Source: CAIUVD01 sp044338255 (GTDB taxonomy: Bacteria; Planctomycetota; UBA11346). From it: a stretch of DNA of 48,837 bases. The notes under the pieces were generated by a model. It saw only the letters and a list, made by a program, of their open reading frames with translations, did not search any database and was not told the DNA's origin. This document shows, piece after piece, positions 1 through 9,026 of this stretch. The number at the start of each line of letters is the position of its first letter. Position 1 is the first letter of the stretch. The DNA lies in NCBI GenBank assembly GCA_044338255.1, contig JBIILZ010000016.1, positions 1 to 48,837 of the forward strand, given 5' to 3'. Both the position numbers and the translations under genes were made by a program.

Positions 1-1
1 A

Positions 2-229
2 CGCGTCACCCATGCTGGGAAATCTATCCTGCGCATCACCTCACTGCATGCCAAAGCAGCAACCGTCATGACGGCACTCTCGGCAATCGTGAAACGCCTG
101 AAAAATACCGTCGCCAATACTGCGTCGCAGTTGACACATGTGGGCCAGGTAAAACCCTGGGACGAACTGGTGGCCGCGATTTTTGCCCCATTGATCGCTG
201 CGCGGGCTGGGCCACAGCCTCTCGTATAG
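2..229 (+). CDS. C-terminal fragment of an unidentified protein, possibly a transposase
   Basis: An open frame enters from the left edge of the window and ends at the TAG at 227-229, giving 75 residues of a C-terminus. The residues look protein-like (helical, alternating Lys/Arg and hydrophobic positions) and end in an Ala-rich tail. A basic helical tail of this kind is common at the C-terminus of DDE transposases, and the neighbours (a toxin-antitoxin pair) fit a mobile edge. There is no catalytic motif in view, so the transposase idea is a guess. Confidence 0.35.
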   Translation, partial: RVTHAGKSILRITSLHAKAATVMTALSAIVKRLKNTVANTASQLTHVGQVKPWDELVAAIFAPLIAARAGPQPLV

Positions 230-297
230 GCAGCACATGACCTAAAGAGCCTCGTTACTTCGCTCGTTCTACGAGTGGGGAAGTGCGTTTTTGAGGT

Positions 298-744
298 TCA
301 GGATTTTGGCATACCCGGATTGAACGTTGGGCGCGAAACCTCGGGGACCCACACCGGTAGCTGGGGGAACAGGGTCGTGAAATCGCTGCCATTGCGCGTA
401 ATAATGCCGTTTCGCCGTTGGGCAAACGCACCAATAAGAATGTCGGCGATCGGTCGACGTGGGGCGCCAGTCGCACGCCGTGCAGCGATAATGCGCTGCC
501 ACGCGGCCCGACCAACTTCCGCGTCCTCCGATGTGAAGGCTTCGGATGAATCGATGCCGTAATCGAGCAGGAAATCACGTAATTTACTGGGATTTGTGAA
601 GGTGGGACCAAGCTCAACCACGCTCACCGGACAAATAACGACAGAGCCTGCTTTTGCTAATACAGCTTCTGCGTCGGCGGCTTGCTGGTCGGTGCCATGC
701 ACGAGATCGAGTAAAACGCAGGTATCAACGACCCAAGGCTTCAT
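298..744 (-). CDS. vapC: PIN-domain ribonuclease toxin, VapC type
   Basis: The 148-residue protein has the layout of VapC toxins, Mg-dependent RNases that stop translation by cutting RNA when the antitoxin is lost. The acidic PIN residues are visible: Asp7 in VVDTCVLLD, Glu44 in SVVELG, Asp101 in PIADILIGAFA and Asp121 after the ITRNGSDF turn. Length is normal. The start ATG at 744 overlaps the antitoxin stop by 4 bp (ATGA), so the two are translationally coupled, and the pair is probably controlled from the promoter upstream of the antitoxin. PIN family is certain enough; the RNA target cannot be read from sequence. Confidence 0.9.
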   Translation of the reverse strand: MKPWVVDTCVLLDLVHGTDQQAADAEAVLAKAGSVVICPVSVVELGPTFTNPSKLRDFLLDYGIDSSEAFTSEDAEVGRAAWQRIIAARRATGAPRRPIADILIGAFAQRRNGIITRNGSDFTTLFPQLPVWVPEVSRPTFNPGMPKS

Positions 745-1022
745 AGGCCCAGCTCACCCTTTGCTTCGGCATCCGCCTCACGCATTTCCGCGAGAATTTC
801 GTCGCTGGTGCGGTCGCCTTGGGTGGAGCGGGCGTAGGCTCGCCACTGTGCCCGGCGGGCGGTCGCCTCTTGGCGCACAACATGCACCTGGAGGTCACCA
901 TCGGGCAACACACTCCATGCGAAGCGCTGACCGGGCTGGAGGGCGAGTCGCTCGCGGACCCAGGCCGGCACCTGGAGCTGGCCGCGGTCTGTGAGGATGG
1001 TGACGTCAGACGTTACTGGCAT
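741..1022 (-). CDS. vapB: AbrB/SpoVT-type antitoxin, VapB-like
   Basis: This 93-residue protein begins with a swapped-hairpin AbrB-like segment (TDRGQLQVPAWVRERLAL, then PGQRF) of the kind that binds DNA in VapB/MazE antitoxins. It is followed by a charged helical tail (about 55-93) that would wrap the toxin. It lies first in a two-gene operon and its stop codon overlaps the toxin start. VapB proteins of this class usually repress their own operon, alone or with VapC. An AT-rich leader with an inverted repeat lies 17 bp upstream of the start. Confidence 0.85.
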   Translation of the reverse strand: MPVTSDVTILTDRGQLQVPAWVRERLALQPGQRFAWSVLPDGDLQVHVVRQEATARRAQWRAYARSTQGDRTSDEILAEMREADAEAKGELGL

Positions 1023-1038
1023 TACCTCACCCTACATG

Positions 1039-1055
1039 TTACAATTCTAATGTAA
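1039..1055. promoter_or_regulatory. Inverted repeat, candidate VapBC operator
   Basis: TTACA-N7-TGTAA, an exact 5-bp inverted repeat, lies just upstream of the antitoxin start in a clearly AT-rich stretch of about 180 bp (1,023-1,200). Position and symmetry suit an autoregulatory operator. The rest of the gap 1,023-1,254 holds no gene that I can support. Confidence 0.4.
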
Positions 1056-1254
1056 AGGTAATTAATGATTCTAACAGCTATAAAATAAGATTTTTCCTAT
1101 ATGTGTTCGCTAGCGGCGAAATGGTAATTCTGACATACAAAATTAGAACTCGACTGTTAGGATTGAAAAGCTTGTGTAAAATCGCACAATGCGCTCATCC
1201 CTGAAAATTGAGATAACTGCCAATTTATTCCCAACCGCGCTCCGACGCTGCCGT

Positions 1255-2400
1255 CTACGGTACCCAGGCCGGAAATGGCGCTTCTGGCCAATGCAACGAT
1301 ACGATCTGACCCTCGATTGACCACCAGCCTCCCGGAGGCAGGACATCCAACTCCAGACCGGCAGCACGTGCCTCGGCGACCGTGGTCGGCCAACGACCCT
1401 CTTTCTGGGCGATTTTGGCGAGCCCCGCGCTCATTAATGCCGCGCGTTTGGTCTCACGCACTTGCTGCCAGCCGACGCTGATCGGTTGGCCGGCCTGGAG
1501 TTGATAGGGAAAGCCAAACGGATCCTGTTTGAGAACATACCCCCCCAGCTCTTGGCGGAGCGGAGCCAAACTCGGCAAGCCCCGGGGGAAGGCCTTACGC
1601 ACGACCTCGGGCTGCAAGAGGTCGTCAATCGTGACCGGCGGAATCCAATAACGCTCGCGATAGGCGGTCACCAGAAGGGCAAGGCGGCCTTCACCGAAAC
1701 GCGCCACTTGTTCGCGTAGCGTACGTAGCACGAAATCGTAGGTCGGGGTGCCGGGAGTGGCGCGATGCAGCTGCTCTATCCAATACGGTAGCTGCTCCAG
1801 ATCCTGGAAGCGCCGTTGACCCATGGCTTTCTTCCAATCCCAGACCATCTGCCGACCTTCGGGCGTGCTTTCACTTTCGGACCACGCGCTCAGGAAGGCA
1901 TCCAGCGAGCCCAGCGTATTGGCCTCGCCAGCCTTGGTCATGGTCGACATCTCGGCTGCGATCATCCGCCACAGCTTGGTTTCATGGGGCAATTCTAGTA
2001 AGCCGCCATTCAGGAAACCGAAGGCGGTGCCATGATGATTCAGCACTCCCCCCAGTACGAGGGAAAGATGCTCGTAGAAGGGCAGGAACTTGGGATCCAG
2101 GGCCAGCAGCATATGATAAAGTCGCTTGTAGGTGCTTTCCCCGCTTGCGGCGATGGTGTCATCCTTGACATCGAGCTGCTTCTGAAAGTACGCGAAGCTG
2201 TCGATCCAGCGGAGCTTGGCAAAGCTATTAGCATGGCCCAGACAGAGCACCTTGGCCACGGTCGGGGATGGCAGAAAGGTCAGATCCTTGGTGCGGATGC
2301 GCGCCTCGGCATGCAGGAAACGGCTGCCGTTCCAGGTCAGCAGGGTGATTCCTGCAATCACCGCGACGAACGTACTGGCGACCGGTATCCGCATCGGCAT
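1255..2400 (-). CDS. Membrane-anchored protein of unknown function, third gene of an ABC operon
   Basis: The 381-residue protein has one N-terminal membrane segment (about residues 8-25). A helical, probably extracytoplasmic body follows, rich in Trp, Tyr, Leu and Gln, with recurring phrases such as YKRLYHMLLALDPKF and FYEHLSLVLGGVLNHHG that suggest TPR-like helical pairs. I do not recognise a family. The start chosen is the ATG at 2400, because it overlaps the permease stop by 4 bp (ATGA); the open frame continues upstream to 2703 but only as antisense to the permease frame. The coupling implies that it works with, or is exported by, the ABC transporter encoded just upstream. Confidence 0.65.
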   Translation of the reverse strand: MPMRIPVASTFVAVIAGITLLTWNGSRFLHAEARIRTKDLTFLPSPTVAKVLCLGHANSFAKLRWIDSFAYFQKQLDVKDDTIAASGESTYKRLYHMLLALDPKFLPFYEHLSLVLGGVLNHHGTAFGFLNGGLLELPHETKLWRMIAAEMSTMTKAGEANTLGSLDAFLSAWSESESTPEGRQMVWDWKKAMGQRRFQDLEQLPYWIEQLHRATPGTPTYDFVLRTLREQVARFGEGRLALLVTAYRERYWIPPVTIDDLLQPEVVRKAFPRGLPSLAPLRQELGGYVLKQDPFGFPYQLQAGQPISVGWQQVRETKRAALMSAGLAKIAQKEGRWPTTVAEARAAGLELDVLPPGGWWSIEGQIVSLHWPEAPFPAWVP

Positions 2401-3155
2401 CACAACTGCTTTCGCCGCACAACCGCGACCGTAATCGCCACCAGCAAGGCAATCCACAAGCCACCATAGACCACGCTCTGCACGAAGTCGGACAACGGCA
2501 GGGGCAAGGCATAGGTCGCCTGGTTGCGATAGGTGAACATCCCGAAGTTGGGCACCAGACAGGCCAACGAGGAAATCAGCAGACGCTGAGCCCCCGAGAC
2601 ATGATTGATCAGATCCGGCAAGGACGCCACCGCATGACCAAGGGCATAGGTCGCCAAGCCCAGCACCGCCGCCAGCAACGGACTCGACAAGGCCGTCCAG
2701 CACAGGCTGACCGCGGCCATGACGATGACTTCAAAAATGGTCAGGATCCCGGCGACCGCCAACCACCCATGGACCGCGGCGCCGGTGAGCCACAGGTAGC
2801 CCAGGCCGATGACCAGCATCACCGTCTGACCGAGGGCCAGAGCGGAGATCAGGCCGAGAAATTTTCCGACCACGAACTCCCAACGCGCCACCGGGCGCGA
2901 GAGGATGGTATACAGCGTCTTTTGCTGGATCTCAGACTGCACCAGGGCGGTACCGGTGGCGACGGCGACGAGCACGCCGATCACGCTCTGCAACGACATG
3001 ACCAGATCGGTAGTCACCAAGTTGCCATCGGTCGAGCTCACCCAGCCGACCAGACGCGACAGCAGCACGCCGATGGTGTAGATCACAATCAGCAGCAGGA
3101 AGGTGCGCGAACGCACGGCTTCGCGAAAGGTCGCTCCAGCAATGACGGTGATCAT
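2400..3155 (-). CDS. ABC-2 type transporter permease
   Basis: The 251-residue integral membrane protein carries about six hydrophobic segments. Its N-terminus (MITVIAGATFREAVRSRTF) is typical of ABC-2 permeases that partner stand-alone ATPases. The cytosolic loop QQKTLYTILSRPVARWEFV is the familiar coupling-helix region of the family (often seen as TILSRPVSR). The start at 3155 is 1 bp after the stop of the ATPase gene, so the longer frame to 3299 is not used. With the ATPase and the downstream anchored protein it forms an exporter whose substrate cannot be deduced. Confidence 0.85.
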   Translation of the reverse strand: MITVIAGATFREAVRSRTFLLLIVIYTIGVLLSRLVGWVSSTDGNLVTTDLVMSLQSVIGVLVAVATGTALVQSEIQQKTLYTILSRPVARWEFVVGKFLGLISALALGQTVMLVIGLGYLWLTGAAVHGWLAVAGILTIFEVIVMAAVSLCWTALSSPLLAAVLGLATYALGHAVASLPDLINHVSGAQRLLISSLACLVPNFGMFTYRNQATYALPLPLSDFVQSVVYGGLWIALLVAITVAVVRRKQL

Positions 3156-3156
3156 C

Positions 3157-4062
3157 TCAGGTGTCCCCCAGTTTGTGTCCGGCGCCATGGAAGGCCCGGA
3201 TGCGCGAGACGAAATAATCCTCGAGCGCAATGCGCTGCCGTTCGAGTCGCAAGATCTGCGCGCCGGCCGGCAAGGCCGCCAGGCGCGCCTCGCGTTCACT
3301 CTCGGGAAAGGTCAGGATCCAGGTGCGATCGCTTCCCGGGACGGCGCCCACCGGCGCCGTCCCGGCGCCGGTCAAGGCCAACGGCGCCTGTCCAAGCAGA
3401 TCCGCCAAACGTCCCTGCTCGAGGATCCGGCCATGATCGATCATACCGTAATGATCGCAGAGATCTTCGACATCGGCGAGAATATGGCTGCTGAAGAACA
3501 GCGTCGCCCCGCGCTGGCGCTCAAGGTGCATGACTTCGCGGAAGCGTGCCCGCCACAGCGGATCCAAACCCGAAAACGGCTCATCGAGGACCAGCAGATC
3601 CGGCTGATGGAAGATCGCCTGCGCGAGCCCGAAACGCTGGCGCATACCCTTTGAAAAACTGCGCAGCATGCGCGTCCGCAAATCACCGAGATCGAGCAGT
3701 TGATAGACCCGTTCGCAGGCCGCGGAGATCGCCGTCGGGGCCATGCCCGACAGCCGCCCGAGGTAAGTCAGGTACTCTTCGACCTGCAGATTATCATAGA
3801 AATATGGCTGTTCGGGCAGATAGCCCAGGCGTGCCCGCAGGGCCGGCTTGCCGATCGGCTGACCGAAGAGCTGGATCGATCCGCGGTGACCGTGGAGCAG
3901 CCCCATGAGCAGCTTGATACTGGTCGACTTTCCGGCGCCATTCGCACCCAGGAAACCATAGGCCGAGCCCACAGGAACGCTCAAAGTCACCTCGCTGAGC
4001 GCATGGATCTTCTGCAGCCAATCACCGCGATAGGTGAACGAGACGGCGGAAAAAGACAGCAT
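3157..4062 (-). CDS. ABC transporter ATP-binding protein
   Basis: This is a complete 301-residue ABC ATPase: Walker A GANGAGKST at 39-47, Q-loop Gln85, signature SKGMRQR at 137-143, Walker B LLVLDEP ending at 162, D-loop SGLD, and the H-loop His193 in FFSSH. The extra C-terminal 75 residues are poorly conserved, as is common for drug- or lipid-export ATPases of the CcmA/NatA type. The start at 4062 gives the normal N-terminal strand; a GTG six codons upstream is possible. It is first in an operon ATPase-permease-unknown on the minus strand. Confidence 0.9.
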   Translation of the reverse strand: MLSFSAVSFTYRGDWLQKIHALSEVTLSVPVGSAYGFLGANGAGKSTSIKLLMGLLHGHRGSIQLFGQPIGKPALRARLGYLPEQPYFYDNLQVEEYLTYLGRLSGMAPTAISAACERVYQLLDLGDLRTRMLRSFSKGMRQRFGLAQAIFHQPDLLVLDEPFSGLDPLWRARFREVMHLERQRGATLFFSSHILADVEDLCDHYGMIDHGRILEQGRLADLLGQAPLALTGAGTAPVGAVPGSDRTWILTFPESEREARLAALPAGAQILRLERQRIALEDYFVSRIRAFHGAGHKLGDT

Positions 4063-4174
4063 CGGAGCGGAAGTGGTCACGTGAAAAAGTATCCGCTGAA
4101 AGCGTGAAGTTGCGAATTCGAGACGCCGGTCGCGTTTTGAGCTTACCGGGCGAACCCCTTGCGCCAACTGTCTT

Positions 4175-4831
4175 TCAGGAAGCCTTCGGACCTTGCTTCC
4201 AGCGTCGGAGGATGCCAATGCCGACGGGAACGAATGAAACGGCGACAATCGCGAGAACGAGATAGTGCAGATTCGCACGCATGGTCTCGTTCTGCCCCAG
4301 CATCCATCCCAGGAGCAGCATGCTCCACACCCACACCAACGCGCCGGTCACATTCCAGAAGACGAATTTGCCGTAATGCATGCGGGCCATGCCGGCCACG
4401 AACGGCACGAAGGTACGCACGATCGGCACGAAGCGTCCGCCGGCGATCGCCCAACCACCCCAGCGACGGTAGAAATCTTCAGCCTCAAGCAGGTAGGCGC
4501 GCTTGTAGAAACGCCCATCAGGACGTTGCCAGATCCGTGTACCGGTCCACTTCCCGAGGCTGAAGTTCAGCCAGTCGCCCACAATCGCCGCCAGGCTCAA
4601 GCTCACGCCGGTGGTCAAGAGGTCCAGCACCGGCGGACCGGGCACCTTGGTGGTGGGATCCAGGGCGCAGAGCACGCCCGCCGTCAGCAGCAGGCTGTCC
4701 CCCGGCAGGAAGAACCCCACGAGCAGCCCGGTCTCAGCAAAGATGATGATCACCAGCAGCAGAAGACCGGCTCCTTGGAGCAGGTTCCGTAAGCCAGCCG
4801 GGTCAGTGAGTTGGTGGAGCCAGTCAAGCAT
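4175..4831 (-). CDS. DedA family membrane protein
   Basis: The 218-residue protein matches the DedA/VTT family (PF09335), polytopic inner-membrane proteins linked to lipid flipping (undecaprenyl phosphate or phosphatidylethanolamine recycling) and proton-motive-force balance. Visible signatures are FAETGLLVGFFLPGDSLLL near residues 31-49, the GDWLNFSLGKWTG turn and the arginine-rich re-entrant motif GRFVPIVRTFVPFVAGM. The length is standard. It stands alone between the ABC operon and a divergent AsmA-like gene. A TATAGT box about 15 bp before the ATG could serve as its -10 element. Confidence 0.9.
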   Translation of the reverse strand: MLDWLHQLTDPAGLRNLLQGAGLLLLVIIIFAETGLLVGFFLPGDSLLLTAGVLCALDPTTKVPGPPVLDLLTTGVSLSLAAIVGDWLNFSLGKWTGTRIWQRPDGRFYKRAYLLEAEDFYRRWGGWAIAGGRFVPIVRTFVPFVAGMARMHYGKFVFWNVTGALVWVWSMLLLGWMLGQNETMRANLHYLVLAIVAVSFVPVGIGILRRWKQGPKAS

Positions 4832-4863
4832 GGGCGAAGATACTATACACCCCCACCGATGAG

Positions 4864-4933
4864 GCTAGGAGCCTGTCGGGAATAGATGACCGAGGATGGC
4901 CCCTGACTGGCCTCTGGGCGAGTCATTCCTAGG
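4864..4933. mobile_element. Remnant of the CTAG-ended MITE-like repeat
   Basis: The sequence from 4865 (CTAGGAGCCTGTCGGGAATA, then CGAGGATGGC) matches one end of the full elements at 35,833 and 48,638, including the CTAG terminus. After about 35 bp the match decays. A further CCTAGG at 4928-4933 may be the other boundary of a shortened copy. It lies directly before the start codon of the AsmA-like gene. Confidence 0.5.
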
Positions 4934-4943
4934 CTTGTCGCCG

Positions 4944-7172
4944 ATGACCAAGAAATGGCGCATTCGCCTCACGGCAACGTTGGTGATTCTGGGAGTGCCA
5001 GTGGTGCTCGCCAGCCTGGCGGTGTATTATACCACCACCGGGAAATTGGGGCATCTGCTCGCCTTGGAATATGCCAAGGTCATGCCCGGGCGGCTGTCGA
5101 TCGGCAGCGTGCAGTTCTCGGCCGCCGACCAGGTTCACCTGACCAATGTCGAGATCAGCGAAGGATTTTCCAAACCGCTGGCACGGATCGCCGAGATCGA
5201 CGCCAAGATCGATGTCTTCAACGGCCATCTGACGAGCCTGCGCCTGCATGGGGTGAAGGTCTACCTCAACCAGGAGACGTTCGACTTGCTAACGCGCATC
5301 ATCGACGCCAGTGATAAGATGAAGCCGTCAAATCCGCCGCAGAGCTGGGATCTCGATGCCGACGGTGACGTCGAGTTCGCGTCCGGCCTGCGGCTGACCG
5401 AGTCTTTCGCCAAGGGCCACATCGTCGGCTCGTTGTTTGAGATCGATGGCGGCACGCTCATCGGCAACGGCGGAAAAATGGCCAAGGTGCACATCGCGGG
5501 ACGCGCCCAGGGTCCGGTGACCCCGGGGATTCCCCCGAACAAACGCATCATCGTCGATCTCCTCGAAGCCGAAGGTCCCCTGCCGGAAGCCCTCGACGCG
5601 GTCACTGCCATCGGCCTGTTGCCGAAAACCCCGGCCGGCTTGCGGCGCTGGCTGCCGGCGCGCCTCGAGGCCAGCGGCAGCACGGTCATCCGCGACCTCG
5701 GGGTGCTCCATTACTCGGCCCCGGTGAAGACCCGCTGGAGCGATCCGGCAGGGCGCGCCGGGAGCTTCACCGGACAGCTCGATGCCGACGCCAATCGCAT
5801 CGCCGTCGCCATCGGCAGCTATGACGATCCCGCCCTGGGGCGGGTCAATGGCGGCAACCTGGTGATCAACCTGCGGACCAATACCGTCACCCTGGAAACC
5901 TTGCGCTGGTCACCCGGCCCGGGCCTGACCTTGCCGGCAAGTCTGCCAGTCGAAGCCCTGATCAAGCAGACGCCACGACTCAAGGTCGCCTATGCGATCA
6001 ATGACAACACCACCCGCATTCAGCTCGATAATGCCGAACAGAATGCCTCGACGATCGTCGCCGAATGGAGTGAAGGCACCCCGTTGCGCCTCGGCGGCAC
6101 GAATCTGCCGTTGACCTTGGCGCAATCGATCATGCCCGCCGGGCTGCTCATCGGCGGCGGACAGGCGACCACGGTCAACCTCGCCGTCGATGCCGAGGCC
6201 GGTCTCGCAGCACCACTTCTGCGTGGCCTGCAATTGACCGTCAACCAAGCCCGGCTGACCTATGGCGGATGGTCAATCGGACCGCTCACCGGACGCCTGA
6301 CCGCGACCCCTCAAGACGACGGCAATCTCCGACTTGAGATCGCCCTACCATTGAGCAGCAGCGAGCAGATCGGCACCGCCACCATCACCGGCACCGCCGC
6401 CGAGGGCACTGCCGTCCTGCGCCTGCAGACTATCGATGCCCTACTCGCCCGCCTGCATGGCCCGACGCGCTTGCCGACCATCACCGGCGCCCTTGAAGTC
6501 GATCTGCGCTACACGCGGGCCGCCGATGGCCTATTGAACCTGGACATCAGTCGTGCGTTGTTCGACCGTAATGACGTGAGCTTCGATCGACGCGATCTCC
6601 TCGCCGGCATGCGCACCCAGCTCAAAGGCGTGCTGCGCTGGCAACCCGACCCGGGCGGCGGATTGCTGACGACCAAGGTCGGCGGGCAGTTACTCAGCGG
6701 ACGCCTGCGCCTGCCTGGCGATTGGCTCAACCTCGCCGTGCACACCCCGATCTTCACCCTCGTCGCCGAAGCCCGCGCAACCTCCGCCACGACCCCGGGC
6801 CTGCTCACCCTCAAGGAACTGCTGGTGCGTGCCGCCGACCCCGCCGGCAGTCCCTTGACCGATGGCTACAGCGCGCAATTCGACGGTTCGATCAATGAGC
6901 AAGGCAATGGCATGGTGAACGGCCTGGTCGATCACGCCAACCTCGCCTGGGTCAACCAGCAGATCGGCCTGCCCACTGGGGCGGTCATCGGCGAAGGCGC
7001 GGTGACTTGCACCGCGGCCTTGGCCCTGGGCCAGATCGAACGCCTTTCCGGGCATTTCCTGCCGCTCAATGCCGATGTCTCGCTGGGCCGTTCGTTCCGC
7101 GCCAGCGGTATCACCGGCGGCATCGATTTTTCGGTACAACGCGACACCTCAACGACGAAACCCAACCCATGA
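4944..7172 (+). CDS. AsmA/YdbH-like periplasmic protein
   Basis: The 742-residue protein starts with one N-terminal membrane anchor (about residues 7-28). A long series of short beta-strand units follows, in which phrases such as IGSVQFS, LRLHGVKVYLNQE, LTGRLTATPQDDG and GALEVDLRYTR recur. This is the look of AsmA, TamB and YdbH proteins, which form beta-groove bridges that move phospholipids between membranes. The ATG at 4944 is preferred to one 48 bp upstream because it begins with the basic anchor MTKKWRIRL and the upstream part overlaps a repeat remnant. Its stop overlaps the ytxJ start (ATGA). The family call is by architecture, not by a diagnostic motif. Confidence 0.65.
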   Translation: MTKKWRIRLTATLVILGVPVVLASLAVYYTTTGKLGHLLALEYAKVMPGRLSIGSVQFSAADQVHLTNVEISEGFSKPLARIAEIDAKIDVFNGHLTSLRLHGVKVYLNQETFDLLTRIIDASDKMKPSNPPQSWDLDADGDVEFASGLRLTESFAKGHIVGSLFEIDGGTLIGNGGKMAKVHIAGRAQGPVTPGIPPNKRIIVDLLEAEGPLPEALDAVTAIGLLPKTPAGLRRWLPARLEASGSTVIRDLGVLHYSAPVKTRWSDPAGRAGSFTGQLDADANRIAVAIGSYDDPALGRVNGGNLVINLRTNTVTLETLRWSPGPGLTLPASLPVEALIKQTPRLKVAYAINDNTTRIQLDNAEQNASTIVAEWSEGTPLRLGGTNLPLTLAQSIMPAGLLIGGGQATTVNLAVDAEAGLAAPLLRGLQLTVNQARLTYGGWSIGPLTGRLTATPQDDGNLRLEIALPLSSSEQIGTATITGTAAEGTAVLRLQTIDALLARLHGPTRLPTITGALEVDLRYTRAADGLLNLDISRALFDRNDVSFDRRDLLAGMRTQLKGVLRWQPDPGGGLLTTKVGGQLLSGRLRLPGDWLNLAVHTPIFTLVAEARATSATTPGLLTLKELLVRAADPAGSPLTDGYSAQFDGSINEQGNGMVNGLVDHANLAWVNQQIGLPTGAVIGEGAVTCTAALALGQIERLSGHFLPLNADVSLGRSFRASGITGGIDFSVQRDTSTTKPNP

Positions 7173-7495
7173 CCCCACTCACCAACCTTGACCAAGCTGA
7201 ATCCTTCCTCGGCCAAGCCGGTCTACGGTGGATCTTCAAACATAGTTCGACCTGCCCGGTCAGTACCGCGGCCTTCGATGAAGTGAGCGCATTCACCGGC
7301 ACCGGCGACCTGCCCGTGGGCTTGGTCGTGGTCCAGGAAGCGCGCCCGGTCTCCAATTGGCTGGCGACGCGCCTGGCCTATGTCCACCAGAGCCCACAGC
7401 TGTTCCTGGTCAACGGCGGCAAGGTCCTGTGGCAAGCCAGCCACTGGGGAATCACCGCCCAAAAGATGGCCGCGGCCCTGCCTACGAAGACCTGA
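7169..7495 (+). CDS. ytxJ: YtxJ-like monothiol bacilliredoxin
   Basis: This 108-residue thioredoxin-fold protein has the YtxJ (PF11009) signatures FKHSSTCPVS (single active-site Cys near residue 28), EARPVSNWLA, HQSPQLFLVNGGKV and ASHWGIT. Members are thought to remove bacillithiol from, or reduce, thiolated proteins; the monothiol CPV(S) site fits. The start at 7169 overlaps the AsmA-like stop by 4 bp, so the two genes are coupled although their roles look unrelated. No bacillithiol biosynthesis gene is in the window. Confidence 0.88.
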   Translation: MTPLTNLDQAESFLGQAGLRWIFKHSSTCPVSTAAFDEVSAFTGTGDLPVGLVVVQEARPVSNWLATRLAYVHQSPQLFLVNGGKVLWQASHWGITAQKMAAALPTKT

Positions 7496-7537
7496 ATGAA
7501 AACGGCCGAGATCAACGATCTCGGCCGTTTTCATTCA
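7493..7537. terminator. Perfect 45-nt palindrome, bidirectional terminator
   Basis: Two 21-nt arms (7493-7513 and 7517-7537) are exact reverse complements around an AAC loop. The core ACGGCCGAGATC is GC-rich, and the A4 and T4 runs at the flanks give a U-tract in either direction. It lies between the convergent ytxJ (+) and PQQ lipoprotein (-) genes and overlaps the ytxJ stop codon. Confidence 0.92.
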
Positions 7538-7550
7538 CGATGACGACAGC

Positions 7551-9026
7551 TCAGGGAGCTGGGACAGGAGCAGCAGCAGCCTCTTCGGCCTGCACCTTGT
7601 CCGCCGGCAGCTTGTCCGCTGACAGCTCAGGCGCAGCCTGACCAATGCTGGCGGTCGGCGGAATGTAACCGAAGAAGCGGTACGCGACGACAATGCCATC
7701 GCCATCGATGGCGAAGATCGAGCGATTCATTTCCGCAGGATCAACATACTCGACGAGCTTCAGCGGGGTACGCGCATCGCGCAGTGTGATCCCGGCGGTA
7801 CGCCGTTCAGCGGTGCGCTCGAGGGCAATGTCCCAGGTCCATTCGATGGTACCCGTGGCACGCTCGACCGCCTGCACCAGGGTGGATTCACCCGCCGTCA
7901 GGTAGAGATGGCCGGGAGTCGAACACACCAAGCGATCGACCGCGGGCAGGTGCCAGGCCGAGCCCATGCGCACGACTTCGAGCGGATGGCGGCTGAGGTC
8001 CGTGTACGGCACGGTGTCGTTCTGCGCGACGAATGCGTACAAGCCGCTGCGTTCGCCCTGATCAGCGGCGACCCAGGTGTAGACCCGGTCATCATCGCCG
8101 GCGAAGACGAACGGTGCCCGCGTCAGCGGGGCATTGAGATTCACCTGCCCGAGCTTTTCGCCGGTCAGACGGTTGATGGCGTAGAGGATACGATCGGCGG
8201 TGCCGACGAAGAGCACCCGGTCACGAATCACACCGGCGCCGTCCATGCGCCCACCCGCCTTGAAATTCCAGACATTCTGGCCATCGAGCCTGTAGGCGTG
8301 GACGAGCCCCACGCCGTCGTTGGCATACACCAGACCATCATACTCGATAACCGGGGCAGTGATGGTGGCGCTGATGTTTTGCTGCCAGGCGATAAACGGG
8401 AAATTCCGGTTCATCTCGTAGGAGACGACCTTCAAGCGACCCGCCCAATCACCGATGAAGACGCGCAGTGCCGAGTCGACGCCCACCGGCTTCGGTGCCG
8501 AAGACGGCGAGAACGGCAGTTCATAACGCCAGATCAGCTGGCCGCTGCCGACATCGAACGTGAACAGCACATCCTGGGCGATCAGGTAGAGACGATCGTC
8601 GTAGACGGCCACGTCGTTGCGCTCGCTCGGCACGCGCACGTGGGCGATGCTCGGCGGACGGGTGCAGGTTTCCGGCAGCGGCATCGACACCCAGCGGGTA
8701 TGACCGCTCAGGGCATCGACCGCCACCAGCTCATTGGTTTCCTTGAGCTGGAAGAACACGGTGTCGGGAAGCTCGGGAAGGATCCAGGCATTGCTGACCG
8801 GCTTCTTGAGATCGAGATCCCAGGTCCGTTCAAAGGGCGTGTCCTTGAGCAGGCGCTGGGCACCGGTGGTCTTCACGGCTTCCGGGGAAGCCGCCGTGAG
8901 CTTGGCGAGCGGATCCGGAGCCCGCGCCCCGCATCCGGTCACGCCCAGCACGGTGGTGCCGAGAGCCACGCTCAGAAGAAGAAAGGACAGGCCGATGCGA
9001 CCAGAATTGCGGCGGACAGGATTCAC
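7551..9026 (-). CDS. PQQ-like beta-propeller lipoprotein
   Basis: The 491-residue protein has a signal peptide ending in a lipobox (GVTGC, Cys32), so it should be lipid-anchored. Repeated propeller blades follow, in which each strand ends in patterns such as SGHTRWVS, GSGQLIWRYEL, DGQNVWNFKAG and TGTIEWTWDI (the G-x-x-x-W signature of PQQ/BamB-type repeats). BamB-like proteins act as scaffolds at the outer membrane; some PQQ-fold proteins bind cofactor, but nothing here marks a dehydrogenase active site. It is the last gene of a group with a secreted protein and a small unknown protein, and overlaps the latter by 4 bp. Confidence 0.8.
   Translation of the reverse strand: MNPVRRNSGRIGLSFLLLSVALGTTVLGVTGCGARAPDPLAKLTAASPEAVKTTGAQRLLKDTPFERTWDLDLKKPVSNAWILPELPDTVFFQLKETNELVAVDALSGHTRWVSMPLPETCTRPPSIAHVRVPSERNDVAVYDDRLYLIAQDVLFTFDVGSGQLIWRYELPFSPSSAPKPVGVDSALRVFIGDWAGRLKVVSYEMNRNFPFIAWQQNISATITAPVIEYDGLVYANDGVGLVHAYRLDGQNVWNFKAGGRMDGAGVIRDRVLFVGTADRILYAINRLTGEKLGQVNLNAPLTRAPFVFAGDDDRVYTWVAADQGERSGLYAFVAQNDTVPYTDLSRHPLEVVRMGSAWHLPAVDRLVCSTPGHLYLTAGESTLVQAVERATGTIEWTWDIALERTAERRTAGITLRDARTPLKLVEYVDPAEMNRSIFAIDGDGIVVAYRFFGYIPPTASIGQAAPELSADKLPADKVQAEEAAAAPVPAP

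Noticed and set aside
1143..1393. Small open frames of 74 and 78 codons in the vapB upstream region
   Set aside because: They overlap the end of the anchored protein gene, lack a Shine-Dalgarno and have no protein-like pattern.
2401..2703. N-terminal extension of the unknown anchored protein
   Set aside because: It would lie inside the permease gene in another frame; the ATG at 2400 makes the usual ATGA overlap.
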